Source: Actinomycetes bacterium (GTDB lineage Bacteria; Actinomycetota; Actinomycetes; JAHEKZ01). From it: 48,851 bases of DNA. Below the pieces are notes generated by a model. It was given only the letters and a program-made list of their open reading frames with translations, searched no databases and was not told the origin of the DNA. The stretch lies in contig JAJAYZ010000076.1 in assembly GCA_027118455.1 (NCBI GenBank), forward strand, positions 1-48,851, written 5' to 3'. The stretch's first letter is position 1. Each line of letters starts with the position of its first letter. Both the position numbers and the translations under genes were made by a program. Shown one piece after another: positions 28,607 through 37,278 of this stretch.

Positions 28607-29053
28607 TCAAGCAACGTCGGGAACCTGTCCTAGGGGTGCCGACTCCGCCGAAGGCGCTGGCACTTCCTCCAGCGGCTGACTCGGTTGGCGATCGGACCGT
28701 GGTGGGCGAGCAAACGATGCTTGCCCGAGAGCCAGGTCATGACCCACCGAGGTGGCGAGAACCTCGAGCGTCTCTCGAGGTCCCTTCTCGCCGTCCCAAT
28801 GCGACACCCGGAGACGCCCTCGAACGATCACGGGCTGCCCTTTCACCACCGACGCCGCCACGTGGTCGGCGAGCCTTCTGAAGCAGATCACGTCGAGCCA
28901 CACGGTCTCTCGCTCCACCCAGCGGTTGGATTCCCGGTCCAGGTAGCGCTCGGCCGTCGCCAGTCGAAACCTCGCCCGGTTACTGCGCTCCCCAGCTGTC
29001 AGCTGCACATCGGTGCCTACGGTGCCATTGACCGTCACGAAGATCTCATTCAC
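28607..29053 (-). CDS. single-stranded DNA-binding protein (accessory SSB)
   Basis: 148 residues from GTG 29053 with GAGGAGG 5 nt upstream. The OB fold occupies residues 1-110: [70 protein letters not shown]. The C-terminal tail is Pro-rich and lacks the classic DDDIPF acidic tip, which argues for the accessory, SsbB-like paralogue near ettA rather than the replicative SSB. Confidence 0.92.
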   Translation of the reverse strand: MNEIFVTVNGTVGTDVQLTAGERSNRARFRLATAERYLDRESNRWVERETVWLDVICFRRLADHVAASVVKGQPVIVRGRLRVSHWDGEKGPRETLEVLATSVGHDLALGQASFARPPRSDRQPSQPLEEVPAPSAESAPLGQVPDVA

Positions 29054-29209
29054 TGCGTCCTCCTCAGAGTCAGAAGGCGCCAGAGTGCGTCAGGATGGGT
29101 GACCGACGCAGCCGAAGCTGGCGGTCCTGTGGATAGCGAAGCCTCCATCCCTACTAGGGTGGATAAGGCAGCAGCGCATGCGATCCAGCGCAGCCGAAGG
29201 GGGTACCGC

Positions 29210-30622
29210 GTGACGATGGGCGAACCGGCGCCGCGCCTTGCCGACGCCTGCGATGCCGTGGTGGTCTTCGGCATCACCGGCGACCTTGCCTATAAGAAGA
29301 TCTTCCCCGCCCTCCACAACCTCGCCCACCGTGGTCGGCTGGGGGTGCCAGTGGTGGGGGTCGCGCGCGGCGATCGCACGGAGCAGTGGCTCCGCGACCA
29401 CATTCGCAGCAGCATGTCCGAGCACGCCGATGACGCCCACCCAGCGTCCGTCGACGAGCTCGAGAAACAGTTGGTATTCGTGGCCGGTGACTACAACGAC
29501 CCGGACACCTTCAAACGTCTGGCCGAGGCTCTCGAGGGCTGCAATCGCCCCCTCTTCTACCTGGCGATCCCGCCGAGCCTCTTCGAGGTGGTGGTTCAGC
29601 ACCTCGAAGCGGCCGGGCTGGCCGCACGCGGCCGAGTGGTGGTCGAGAAACCCTTCGGTCGCGACCTCGCGTCCATGCGCGAACTCGACAACGCCCTCGA
29701 TGGAGCGTTCGGTGAAGAAGACGTCTTCCGCATCGACCACTACCTGGGAAAGGAGTCGGTGCAGAACCTCCTCTACTTCCGGTTCGCCAACTCCTTCCTC
29801 GAACCGTTGTGGAACCGCGACCATGTCTCGAGCGTTCAGATCACGATGGCCGAAGGCTTTGGTGTCGACGGGCGCGGAGCGCTTTATGAAGAGCTCGGGG
29901 CGGTGCGCGACGTCGTGCAGAACCACCTGCTACAGGTCGTGTCGCTGCTCAGCATGGAGCCGCCCGTAAGCATGGCGCCGGGGCCACTGCGCGACGAGCG
30001 TGTCAAGGTGCTCAACGCCATTCGGCAGCCCGGACGCCATGACCTCGTCCGTGGCCAGTACGTGGGCTACACCAACGAGCCGGGGGTGGCCCCGAACTCG
30101 ACCACCGAGACATACGCGGCCCTCCGGCTCTGCATCGACTCGTGGCGGTGGAGCGGGGTGCCTTTCCTGATTCGTACGGGCAAGCACCTTCCCGTCACCG
30201 CCACCGAGGTGCTCGCCACCTTCCACCGACCGCCGCAACGCCTCTTCGACGAGACGCTCCCACGCGACAGCAACCATTTGCGCTTCCGGCTCGGACCCGA
30301 CCGCGTCTCCATCGCGCTGGGCGTCCGAAGCAAGCGACCAGGAGATGTGCAGGTGGGTCGCAACGTTGAGCTATACATGAGTGACGACGAGGTCGGCACC
30401 ATGACCGCGTACGAGCGCCTGATCGATGACGCCATGGACGGCGACCCCACGCTCTTTGCCCGTTCTGATGCGGTGGCCGCGTCTTGGACGATCGTCGACA
30501 GTTTGCTCGACGGACGGTCCGAGGAGGCTCCAGAGCTCTACCGACCAGGCACGTGGGGGCCGTCAGCAGGAGACGCCTTGGCGGCTGACGTCGGCGGCTG
30601 GCACGAGCCAGGACCCCAGTAG
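29210..30622 (+). CDS. zwf: glucose-6-phosphate 1-dehydrogenase
   Basis: 470 residues from GTG 29210, with AAGGGGG at 29197-29203; ATG 29216 is a close alternative. The frame extends far upstream but that is shadow sequence over the SSB gene. The nucleotide-binding motif GITGDLA (21-27) replaces the usual GASGDLA. EKPFG (146-150) and the active-site RIDHYLGKE (174-182) are intact. It oxidises glucose-6-phosphate, producing NADPH. It starts a tight operon with pgl (5-bp gap) and a GH15 gene (1-bp gap). Confidence 0.95.
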   Translation: MTMGEPAPRLADACDAVVVFGITGDLAYKKIFPALHNLAHRGRLGVPVVGVARGDRTEQWLRDHIRSSMSEHADDAHPASVDELEKQLVFVAGDYNDPDTFKRLAEALEGCNRPLFYLAIPPSLFEVVVQHLEAAGLAARGRVVVEKPFGRDLASMRELDNALDGAFGEEDVFRIDHYLGKESVQNLLYFRFANSFLEPLWNRDHVSSVQITMAEGFGVDGRGALYEELGAVRDVVQNHLLQVVSLLSMEPPVSMAPGPLRDERVKVLNAIRQPGRHDLVRGQYVGYTNEPGVAPNSTTETYAALRLCIDSWRWSGVPFLIRTGKHLPVTATEVLATFHRPPQRLFDETLPRDSNHLRFRLGPDRVSIALGVRSKRPGDVQVGRNVELYMSDDEVGTMTAYERLIDDAMDGDPTLFARSDAVAASWTIVDSLLDGRSEEAPELYRPGTWGPSAGDALAADVGGWHEPGPQ

Positions 30623-30627
30623 GCAGC

Positions 30628-31308
30628 ATGTATCTCGACGTCTATCCAACGCCTTCGGCGGCTGCCCATGCCGCCGCCGCCGAGATTGCCCAACTACTGG
30701 CCGCGGCCGTCGCAACGCGAGGCACCTCCACCATCGCCTTGAGCGGAGGCAACACTCCAGGGCCGATGGTGCGCCAGCTCGCGAACCTGCCGGTCCCGTG
30801 GGAGAACGTGCATCTCTTTCAGGTGGACGAAAGGGCTGTGCCCTCCGATGACCCGGCACGCAACTGGACGCAGCTTCTTCCCTTGGCCAACTTGGTGCCG
30901 CGCGCCCATCGACACCCGATGCCCGTTGAGGTCGATGACGCCGATACGTCCTACGCCAAGGAGCTCGCGGAAGTCACCGGCAGACCCGTGGTCCTCGATG
31001 TGGTGCACCTGGGTCTTGGTGCCGACGGGCACACCGCATCACTGGTACCCGACGACCCAGCCATTGACGACGTCGGCCAAGCGGTCTCGTGGGTGAACAT
31101 CTACGGCGGTCACCGGCGTCTCTCTTTGACTCTGCCGGTGCTGACCCGCGCCCGCCATCAGGTCTGGCTCGTTGCGGGAGCGGACAAGGCAGCGGCATTG
31201 AAAGGCATGACCCAGGATCGGTCACTCTCACCAGCAGCCCGGGCTGCCAGCGGTGCGTCGGCAACCGTCTTCGCAGACGTCGCAGCTGCCCCCACGGACC
31301 AAACCTGA
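30628..31308 (+). CDS. pgl: 6-phosphogluconolactonase
   Basis: 226 residues of the DevB/SOL type. SGGNTP (39-44), the HLFQVDERAVPSDDPARNW block, VVHLGLGADGHTASLVPDDP with the catalytic DGHTAS, and the C-terminal RHQVWLVAGADKAAAL are all present. It hydrolyses the lactone made by Zwf. It begins 5 bp after zwf and ends 1 bp before the GH15 start. Confidence 0.95.
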   Translation: MYLDVYPTPSAAAHAAAAEIAQLLAAAVATRGTSTIALSGGNTPGPMVRQLANLPVPWENVHLFQVDERAVPSDDPARNWTQLLPLANLVPRAHRHPMPVEVDDADTSYAKELAEVTGRPVVLDVVHLGLGADGHTASLVPDDPAIDDVGQAVSWVNIYGGHRRLSLTLPVLTRARHQVWLVAGADKAAALKGMTQDRSLSPAARAASGASATVFADVAAAPTDQT

Positions 31309-31309
31309 C

Positions 31310-33127
31310 GTGCCACTCCCAATCTCCGACTATGCGCTCATCGGTGACACTCGAACTGCGGCGCTCGTTGGTCGCGACGGCTCAATCGACTGGATGTGTG
31401 TTCCTCGATTTGACTCCGGCGCCTGCTTTGCGGCGCTCGTCGGCGACGATCGACACGGCCGGTGGCTGATTGAACCCTGTGACAAAGTGCTGGCGGTGAG
31501 TCGCCAGTACCGCGGCGACACGTTAGTCCTCGACACCACGATGCGAACCTCCTATGGCGAGGTGCTGATCACCGACCTGATGGTTCCCGACGCGGATTTA
31601 CCAACCCTGGTACGTCAGGTGACGGGTATCTCCGGAATGGTGCGCCTCTACACCGAGCTGGTACTTCGCTTCGACTACGGCAGCGTGGTGCCTTGGGTTA
31701 CTCGTCAGGACGATGTGCTGCACGCTGTCGCTGGCCCCGATGCCGTTGCCGTCCAGACGACAGTGTCATTGGTCGGACATGACCTCAAATCGACGGGGAC
31801 GTTCGAGGTCTCTGCCGGTGAATCGGTGTCGTTCGCGTTCGTGCACTACCCATCCCACGAGTCTGCGCCTGCTGTCATCGACCCGGTGGCCGTCGTTGAG
31901 TCAACCTGCCAGTGGTGGGAGTCCTGGATGAGCCAGTGTCATGTCGAAGGACCGTGGGCCCCGGCAATACGACGCTCAGCGATCACCTTGAAGGCTCTGA
32001 CCTATGCCCCCACGGGTGGCATCGTTGCTGCTCCGACGACGTCGCTTCCTGAGCAGATCGGAGGCGAACGCAACTGGGACTACCGATACTGCTGGCTGCG
32101 CGACGCAACGTTCACCTTGTATGCGCTACTCATCAATGGGTTTCGCAGCGAGGCTAAGGAGTGGCGCGAGTGGCTGCTGAGAGCTGCGGCTGGGCGTCCA
32201 GAAGATCTTCAGATTCTCTATGGGATTGCCGGTGAACGACGCGTCGACGAGCAGTCGCTCGACTGGTTGCCGGGGTATCGCGGGTCCACTCCGGTGCGCG
32301 TCGGCAACAGCGCTTGCACGCAGTTTCAACTCGACACCCTTGGGGAGGTGATGGATGTCCTTCATCTCACCCGAACCTTGGACAAAGTCGACCCGGAGAC
32401 CGACGCCGCCTGGCAGCTGCAGCTCACGCTCCTCGACTTTCTGGAGTCGAACTGGGAGCGACCAGACTCATCACTGTGGGAGGTTCGCGGTCCGCAAAGG
32501 GCATTCACACACTCTAAGGTCATGGCGTGGGTGGGCTTCGATCGAGCGGTAAAGGCGGTTGAACGCCACGGCCGGTCCGGCCCGGTCAGCAGATGGCGGC
32601 AGTTGAGAGACACCATCCACGCCGACGTGTGTCAGCGCGGTTTCGACCCAGCTCGCAACACCTTCGTGCAGTCGTATGGCAGTCAGTCCCTCGATGCCGC
32701 CCTCCTGATGGTGCCGCTCGTCGGCTTTCTCCCAGCCACTGACCCCCGAGTGCTGGGTACCGTCGAGGCCATCGAAGGAGAGCTCGTCTCCGACGGGCTG
32801 GTGCGTCGATACACCCCCGGAGTGGAGCTGGAAGGTGTCGGTGGGAGTGAGGGGTTCTTCCTTCCTTGCTCCTTCTGGCTCGCCGACAACTACGCCCTTC
32901 AGGGGCGCACGGACGAAGCTCGTGCACTCTTCGACCGGTTGCTCGCGCTACGAAACGATGTCGGTCTGCTCGCAGAAGAGTACGACCCCATCGCTCGAGA
33001 GATGCTCGGGAACTTTCCGCAAGCGTTCACGCATGTAGCGCTCGTGAACACCGCGCACAACCTCTCCGGCGGACCCAGCCCCGCCCATCACCGGTCGTCT
33101 GACTCCTGGCGCGGCTCGACAGCGTGA
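31310..33127 (+). CDS. glycoside hydrolase family 15 protein (glucoamylase/trehalase-like)
   Basis: 605 residues from GTG 31310. An N-terminal beta-sandwich starts PLPISDYALIGDTRTAALVG and SIDWMCVPRFDSGA, as in bacterial GH15 enzymes. The (alpha/alpha)6 barrel includes ERNWDYRYCWLRDATFTLYA with a likely general acid region and VGGSEGFFLPCSFWLADNYA near the C-terminus with the second catalytic acid. Actinobacterial relatives include mycobacterial trehalase and glucoamylase-like enzymes. No signal peptide, so it probably acts on internal trehalose or glycogen fragments, feeding glucose to the pathway encoded alongside. The 3' end overlaps gnd by 40 bp. Confidence 0.9.
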   Translation: MPLPISDYALIGDTRTAALVGRDGSIDWMCVPRFDSGACFAALVGDDRHGRWLIEPCDKVLAVSRQYRGDTLVLDTTMRTSYGEVLITDLMVPDADLPTLVRQVTGISGMVRLYTELVLRFDYGSVVPWVTRQDDVLHAVAGPDAVAVQTTVSLVGHDLKSTGTFEVSAGESVSFAFVHYPSHESAPAVIDPVAVVESTCQWWESWMSQCHVEGPWAPAIRRSAITLKALTYAPTGGIVAAPTTSLPEQIGGERNWDYRYCWLRDATFTLYALLINGFRSEAKEWREWLLRAAAGRPEDLQILYGIAGERRVDEQSLDWLPGYRGSTPVRVGNSACTQFQLDTLGEVMDVLHLTRTLDKVDPETDAAWQLQLTLLDFLESNWERPDSSLWEVRGPQRAFTHSKVMAWVGFDRAVKAVERHGRSGPVSRWRQLRDTIHADVCQRGFDPARNTFVQSYGSQSLDAALLMVPLVGFLPATDPRVLGTVEAIEGELVSDGLVRRYTPGVELEGVGGSEGFFLPCSFWLADNYALQGRTDEARALFDRLLALRNDVGLLAEEYDPIAREMLGNFPQAFTHVALVNTAHNLSGGPSPAHHRSSDSWRGSTA

Positions 33128-34014
33128 CCACCGAAGGAGTTACGCATCATCGCCAGCAACTGATTAGCGAAGTCGCCGTTGCCCTGGCTGGAGAACCGTT
33201 GCATCAACGCCGCGGTGATGACGGGGGCAGGCACCCCGGTGTCAATCGATTCGCGCACCGTCCACCGCCCCTCACCGGAGTCGGCAACGATTGGCGCGAT
33301 GTCCCGTAACGACTCGTCGTCCTTTAGGACCGACGCCGTGAGATCGAGCAGCCACGACCGGATCACCGTTCCGTGCCGCCACGCCTGCGCCACCGCCGGG
33401 ACGTCGGTGACAAGTTCTCCCCGAGCCTCGAGCAGGGCAAACCCCTCGGCCAGGGCTTGCATGGCTCCGTACTCGATGCCGTTGTGCACCATCTTGGTGA
33501 AGTGACCGGCACCGACCGGCCCCGCGTGCACCCAACCCGAATCCGCGGTCGGGGCGAGGGTTCGGAGCGCGGGAGTGAGCCGTTCAACGTCGGCAACGGA
33601 CCCGCCGACCATGAGGCCGTACCCCTCTTCCAGACCCCAGACCCCGCCGGAGACCCCCACGTCGACAAACCCGAGACCGCGGTCGGACATCCTCGCCGCC
33701 ACGCGTTGGGAGTCGCGGTAGTCGGCGTTACCACCGTCGACGATCAAATCCCCCGGCGACAGAAGCTCAGATACCTCGTCCATCACCGTTTCGCTAACAG
33801 TCCCCGCTGGCAGCATGAGCCAAACCACCCTTGGCGCATCCTGCGCAGCAACAGCGTCGGGCAGCGATGAAAGTGGTGCGACTCCTGGCTCGCCTGTCAG
33901 CGCGGCACAAGCCTCTGGATTCGGGTCTACCGCCGTCACCGAGTGTCCGCCGCGCCCAAGTCGGCGGGTCATGTTCCCACCCATGCGACCTAGCCCCACC
34001 AGAGTCAGATCCAT
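33088..34014 (-). CDS. gnd: 6-phosphogluconate dehydrogenase, decarboxylating (short form)
   Basis: 308 residues from ATG 34014, preceded by GGGAG 5 nt upstream; GTG/ATG forms 12 bp upstream are less likely. The nucleotide-binding motif GLGRMG lies at 7-12. VDGGNADYRDSQ, VGVSGGVWGLEEGYGLMVGG and HAGPVGAGHFTKMVHNGIEY contain the substrate and catalytic residues (Lys and Asn in KMVHNGIEYG). This is the roughly 300-residue form, shorter than the E. coli-type enzyme; such forms are often NAD-linked. It completes the oxidative pentose phosphate set with zwf and pgl but on the opposite strand. Confidence 0.94.
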   Translation of the reverse strand: MDLTLVGLGRMGGNMTRRLGRGGHSVTAVDPNPEACAALTGEPGVAPLSSLPDAVAAQDAPRVVWLMLPAGTVSETVMDEVSELLSPGDLIVDGGNADYRDSQRVAARMSDRGLGFVDVGVSGGVWGLEEGYGLMVGGSVADVERLTPALRTLAPTADSGWVHAGPVGAGHFTKMVHNGIEYGAMQALAEGFALLEARGELVTDVPAVAQAWRHGTVIRSWLLDLTASVLKDDESLRDIAPIVADSGEGRWTVRESIDTGVPAPVITAALMQRFSSQGNGDFANQLLAMMRNSFGGHAVEPRQESDDR

Positions 34015-34069
34015 GTCAGCTCCCACATCGTCTCAAGGTAGCCCGGCATACCAGTATGAGCGTAAGCGC

Positions 34070-34690
34070 TCACCTGCGAGCGGTCCGCGAGTAGTGGGCT
34101 CGAACCTTGGCCCGGTTCCCGCAGGTACGCATGTCACACCAGCGGCGATTACCGGCCCGGCTGGTGTCTAGGAAGAGCCAACCGCACCCTCCAGCGTCCG
34201 GCGGGCACTGCCGGACCAGCCCCAGCTCCGGCTCGGTCAACAGATCCCACGTGTCGATGGCTACCGGCCACAGCACCTGGGTGAGCGCATCGGCGGTGCG
34301 CCACTCCTCCCGGACGCCACCGCGCTGGGCCGCTGCCAGTACCCGGTGGCCGATGCTTTCGCCCAGTGCGTCGTTGAGCTTTGCAACGTCGCTGGGCCGC
34401 ACCTCGCCGCTGACTCGGGATGAGTTGAGCAGTGCGAACGCCGCCTCGCGCATGGCCACCGCCTGACGGTGAGCTCCGAACGCCTCATCGGTAGCAGACT
34501 TTGCTCGCTTGCGGAGCCACGAGATCGACCGAGGCAGTCGGACGTCGACCATCTCGAACCAATCGAGAACATCGCCGTAGCTCACGAGATAGTCGCGACC
34601 CCTCCCCACTTGTCGGGGGTCGACGGTGTTGACGAAATCCAGGCAGAGACGTCCGCCGACCCGATCGGGAAAGTCACGCGATGCCGACAT
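34070..34690 (-). CDS. ABATE/CGNR zinc-finger regulator
   Basis: 206 residues. The N-terminal ABATE domain has GGRLCLDFVNTVDPRQ and a helical body, and the C-terminal CGNR zinc finger uses CPPDAGGCGWLFLD, RRWCDMRTCGNRAKVRAHY. CGNR proteins are presumed DNA-binding regulators found widely in actinobacteria, with few characterised. ATG 34690 has TAGGGT 6 nt upstream and no Shine-Dalgarno, so the transcript is probably leaderless. It diverges from nothing: the thioredoxin reductase fusion lies upstream on the same strand. Confidence 0.88.
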   Translation of the reverse strand: MSASRDFPDRVGGRLCLDFVNTVDPRQVGRGRDYLVSYGDVLDWFEMVDVRLPRSISWLRKRAKSATDEAFGAHRQAVAMREAAFALLNSSRVSGEVRPSDVAKLNDALGESIGHRVLAAAQRGGVREEWRTADALTQVLWPVAIDTWDLLTEPELGLVRQCPPDAGGCGWLFLDTSRAGNRRWCDMRTCGNRAKVRAHYSRTARR

Positions 34691-34696
34691 CCATTG

Positions 34697-34718
34697 ACCC
34701 TAACCGGTCTAACCAGTA
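34697..34718 (-). promoter_or_regulatory. -10 box and GGTTAG direct repeat of the CGNR gene
   Basis: On the minus strand TAGGGT (34697-34702) is followed by CAATGG and ATG 34690, a leaderless layout. The -10 box is entered by two GGTTAG copies 9 bp apart in GGTTAGACCGGTTAG, with a central ACCGGT palindrome. This could be an autoregulatory site for the CGNR protein. Confidence 0.35.
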
Positions 34719-34755
34719 TGCAGCCAACAGGTGTCCCATCCCCGCGACCCGATGG

Positions 34756-36000
34756 TCAGGCCGTTGCGTCGAGGTCTTCGGCCGTGTCGACGATGTTCGG
34801 TCGCATCGCCATTCCAAAGGGTTCGAGGTAGCGCCGGATCGCAATCGCCGCGGCAGCGCCTTCGCCAGCTGCGGCAGCCGCCTGCTTGGTACTTCCGCTG
34901 CGTACGTCGCCAGCGACGAAGACTCCAGCGACCGATGTCTGCATCCCCATATCGGCGGTGACAAACCCTTGCGCGTCGGTCTCCACCAGCTCGCTGACCA
35001 ACGATGCGTTCGGCGTCAGCCCGATGAATACGAACGCAGCCGGCGTCGTGATCGTCTCTCGACTGCCGTCTGGGCCATCGACCACGAGACCGGTGAGTTT
35101 GCCGTTCTCGCCGACAAACTCGACCGGGGTCGTGTTGACGCGGATGCTGATCTGATCGCTGCGCTCGACCTTATCGACCGCAGTAGCGCTGGCAGTGAGC
35201 CGATCGGCCGTCGTCACCAACGTGACCCGCTGGTCCAAGGTGGTGAGGAAGAGGCTCTCTTCTGTCGCGGAGTTGCCTCCTCCAACGACCACGACCTCTT
35301 TGCCGCGGTAGAAGGCACCGTCGCAGGTAGCGCAGAAGTGCACTCCCGAGCCGATGAAGTCGCCCTCGCCCGGGATCCCAAGACGTCGGTATGTCGAACC
35401 GGTTGCGACCAGTAGCGCATGCGACCTGTACTCATCGCCCGAACCGGTCGTGACCACGTTCTGGTCCGCGTCGACCACGATGGAGGCAACCTCGGTCGCC
35501 GAGAGGATCTCGCCGCCGAAGCGCTCGGCCTGACGTCGCAGACGGTCGGCAAACTCGCTACCGGCGACGCCATCGGGGAATCCAGGAAAGTTGTCAACCT
35601 GGTCGGTAATACCGATGGTGCCGCCGACAGCGCCGGATTCGATGACGAGCGTGGAAATGCCTTCGCGAGACGCGTAGATAGCGGTAGTAAGCCCAGCGAC
35701 ACCGCTGCCGACGATGATCAACGGGTAGAAGCGGTGCTGGGCCTCGGTGCGCAGGCCCAGCTTGGCAGCCAGATCGGCGTTGCTCGGCTCCACCAGGGTG
35801 CTGCCGTCCTCGAACACCAGCACCGGGATCATCAGTTTGCCGTCGTTGACCCGCTCGACGACCTCGCGGCCGGTCGAGTCGGCGTCCACGTCGGTGAACG
35901 CGTAAGGGATGCGCTGCTCGCTGAGGAACTGCTTGGCCCGATGGCAGTCGGGGCACCATGCGGTGCCGTACATCTGGATGGGGGTCGGGCTCGTGGGCAT
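34756..36000 (-). CDS. glutaredoxin-thioredoxin reductase fusion protein
   Basis: 414 residues. Residues 1-85 are a glutaredoxin/mycoredoxin-like domain with the dithiol WCPDC (C16, C19) and the MIPVLVFEDGS cis-Pro region. From about residue 92 a complete thioredoxin-reductase domain follows: FAD motif GSGVAG (98-103), redox pair CATC (C223, C226) in HFCATCDGAFY, NADPH motif GGGNSA (240-245), and the C-terminal FAD motif GVFVAGDV. Fusing the disulfide acceptor to its reductase would make a self-contained electron relay. GAGGAG precedes ATG 36000. NADPH would come from zwf/gnd nearby. Confidence 0.93.
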   Translation of the reverse strand: MPTSPTPIQMYGTAWCPDCHRAKQFLSEQRIPYAFTDVDADSTGREVVERVNDGKLMIPVLVFEDGSTLVEPSNADLAAKLGLRTEAQHRFYPLIIVGSGVAGLTTAIYASREGISTLVIESGAVGGTIGITDQVDNFPGFPDGVAGSEFADRLRRQAERFGGEILSATEVASIVVDADQNVVTTGSGDEYRSHALLVATGSTYRRLGIPGEGDFIGSGVHFCATCDGAFYRGKEVVVVGGGNSATEESLFLTTLDQRVTLVTTADRLTASATAVDKVERSDQISIRVNTTPVEFVGENGKLTGLVVDGPDGSRETITTPAAFVFIGLTPNASLVSELVETDAQGFVTADMGMQTSVAGVFVAGDVRSGSTKQAAAAAGEGAAAAIAIRRYLEPFGMAMRPNIVDTAEDLDATA

Positions 36001-36495
36001 CGGGACTCCTCAGTCGGCGGCAGTGATCGCGACAACGCGGCGCTGGGCGGTTCACTTCCACTTGAAGAGCGAGTTCACCAGTTCGCAAGGCAACTGACAA
36101 GCCCTCGACGAGGCCCCCGTGCTCTGCTGCCGCCATCGCAACCTTGCCACGGTCTCCCTGTGTCTTTCCACCGGCAAGGTAGAAGATCGAGCCGATGCTG
36201 AAGAGGATCACGGCGAGCCCGGAAGAGCAGGTGGCGCCAGTTCTCATCTGCCGTCCACTCCTCGGACCTCAAGGCGTCACAACCTGGACGAGACGGGGAC
36301 CGCTCACCGCCCTACGAGCGACGGCGCAGCGAGCCTGTCACCGCACACTTGAACGCGAACGGGCACAGCTCCGGTAGGTAAGTGGGCCGATGTCAAGGCA
36401 TATGTAGTTGCTGCGCGGAGCCTTCTCGGTCTTTTGGGGTCGCTGCAGGTCATCGCGAGAGTCGGATCTGGCTCCGACTCTTCTAGGGTGGTGGA
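36001..36495. other. 495-bp intergenic region, no supported gene
   Basis: Only short or compositionally odd frames. One minus-strand frame near 36247-36150 encodes a hydrophobic stretch (SSGLAVILFSIGSIFYLAGG) that could be the start of a small membrane protein, but no consistent downstream frame follows. The right end holds the promoter of the response regulator at 36496. Confidence 0.5.
36484..36489 (+). promoter_or_regulatory. -10 box of the leaderless response-regulator gene
   Basis: TAGGGT (36484-36489) is followed by GGTGGA and GTG 36496, the same six-base spacing as at the DinB-like and CGNR genes. The GGTGGA could alternatively serve as a weak ribosome-binding site, but it touches the start codon. 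Confidence 0.4.
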
Positions 36496-37218
36496 GTGGC
36501 AGACGTACTGGTGGTCGAGGACGACGACACGATCGGGTCTGTCCTTGAAGCGGGTCTGCGCGCCAACGGCTTTCGAGTTCAGCGCGAGCGGACCGGTCGA
36601 GCCGCCCTTCAGGTGGCTGGGCTTGGCGGCGTTGACCTCGTTCTTCTCGACCTTGGCCTGCCCGACATGGATGGGGTTGACGTCTGCCGTGAGCTTCGAT
36701 CGTCTCTCCCCTCGGTGGTAATCGTGATCCTCACCGCCCGTACCGACGAGATGGACGTCCTGGCCGGCCTTGAGTCCGGGGCTGACGACTACCTAGCAAA
36801 GCCGTTCAGCATTGTTGAGGTTCTGGCCCGAGTCCGTGCGCATCTGCGCCGTTCGGCGGCCAGTCATGCCGACGGTGAAGCCTCGACGAGCATGGACTTC
36901 GGTGCGTTAACAGTGGACATCGCTGCGCGGCGCGCACTGATCGCTGGCACCGAAGTGCTGTTGAGGGCGCGCGAGTTTGACCTACTGGCACGGCTGGTGC
37001 GGGACGCCGGGATGGCTGTCAGCCGAGAGGCCCTGATGAGCGATGTCTGGGACGAGCACTGGTTCGGGTCGACGAAGACTCTCGACGTTCACATGGTGGC
37101 GCTCCGTCGCAAGCTCTCGGCCGCGGCTCGTACCTCTGGACCTGATGCGGTGGACCACATGCCGCAGATCGTTACCCTGCGCGGCCACGGATATCGCCTA
37201 GATGCGATCGGTGAGTGA
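36496..37218 (+). CDS. OmpR/PhoB-family response regulator
   Basis: 240 residues from GTG 36496. Receiver domain with VVEDDDTIG, phospho-acceptor Asp52 (LLDLGLPDMDG), and the LAKPFS lysine loop; C-terminal winged helix with VLLRAREFDLLARLVRDAG and TLDVHMVALRRKL. There is no adjacent kinase on its strand: a four-gene ABC transporter operon on the minus strand intervenes, and the nearest kinase begins at 42116. The two are likely partners, separated by the transporter they may control. Confidence 0.95.
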   Translation: MADVLVVEDDDTIGSVLEAGLRANGFRVQRERTGRAALQVAGLGGVDLVLLDLGLPDMDGVDVCRELRSSLPSVVIVILTARTDEMDVLAGLESGADDYLAKPFSIVEVLARVRAHLRRSAASHADGEASTSMDFGALTVDIAARRALIAGTEVLLRAREFDLLARLVRDAGMAVSREALMSDVWDEHWFGSTKTLDVHMVALRRKLSAAARTSGPDAVDHMPQIVTLRGHGYRLDAIGE

Positions 37219-37260
37219 GCCGGAGCGCCAGGCGGGGGAGGTTGCCAGACGCCCCGGCTC
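37217..37260. terminator. hairpin between convergent regulator and permease genes
   Basis: GAGCCGG (37217-37223) pairs with CCGGCTC (37254-37260), and after one mismatch GCG pairs with CGC inside. It lies exactly at the end of the response-regulator gene and 19 bp before the opposing permease stop, so it could terminate both transcripts. Confidence 0.45.
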
Positions 37261-37278
37261 GTCATGGGACGCGAACCG

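Noticed and set aside
27638..28633. Long plus-strand frame over ettA
   Set aside because: It mirrors ettA codons and has a Leu/Val/Glu-biased nonsense sequence; ettA has full ABC-F motifs on the minus strand.
28685..29209. Upstream extension of the zwf reading frame
   Set aside because: It runs antisense to the SSB gene, and a ribosome-binding site plus the family start lie at 29210.
36075..36272. Small minus-strand frames upstream of the thioredoxin reductase fusion
   Set aside because: One contains a hydrophobic stretch but the frame carries on into the reductase gene antiparallel context without a plausible end or ribosome-binding site.
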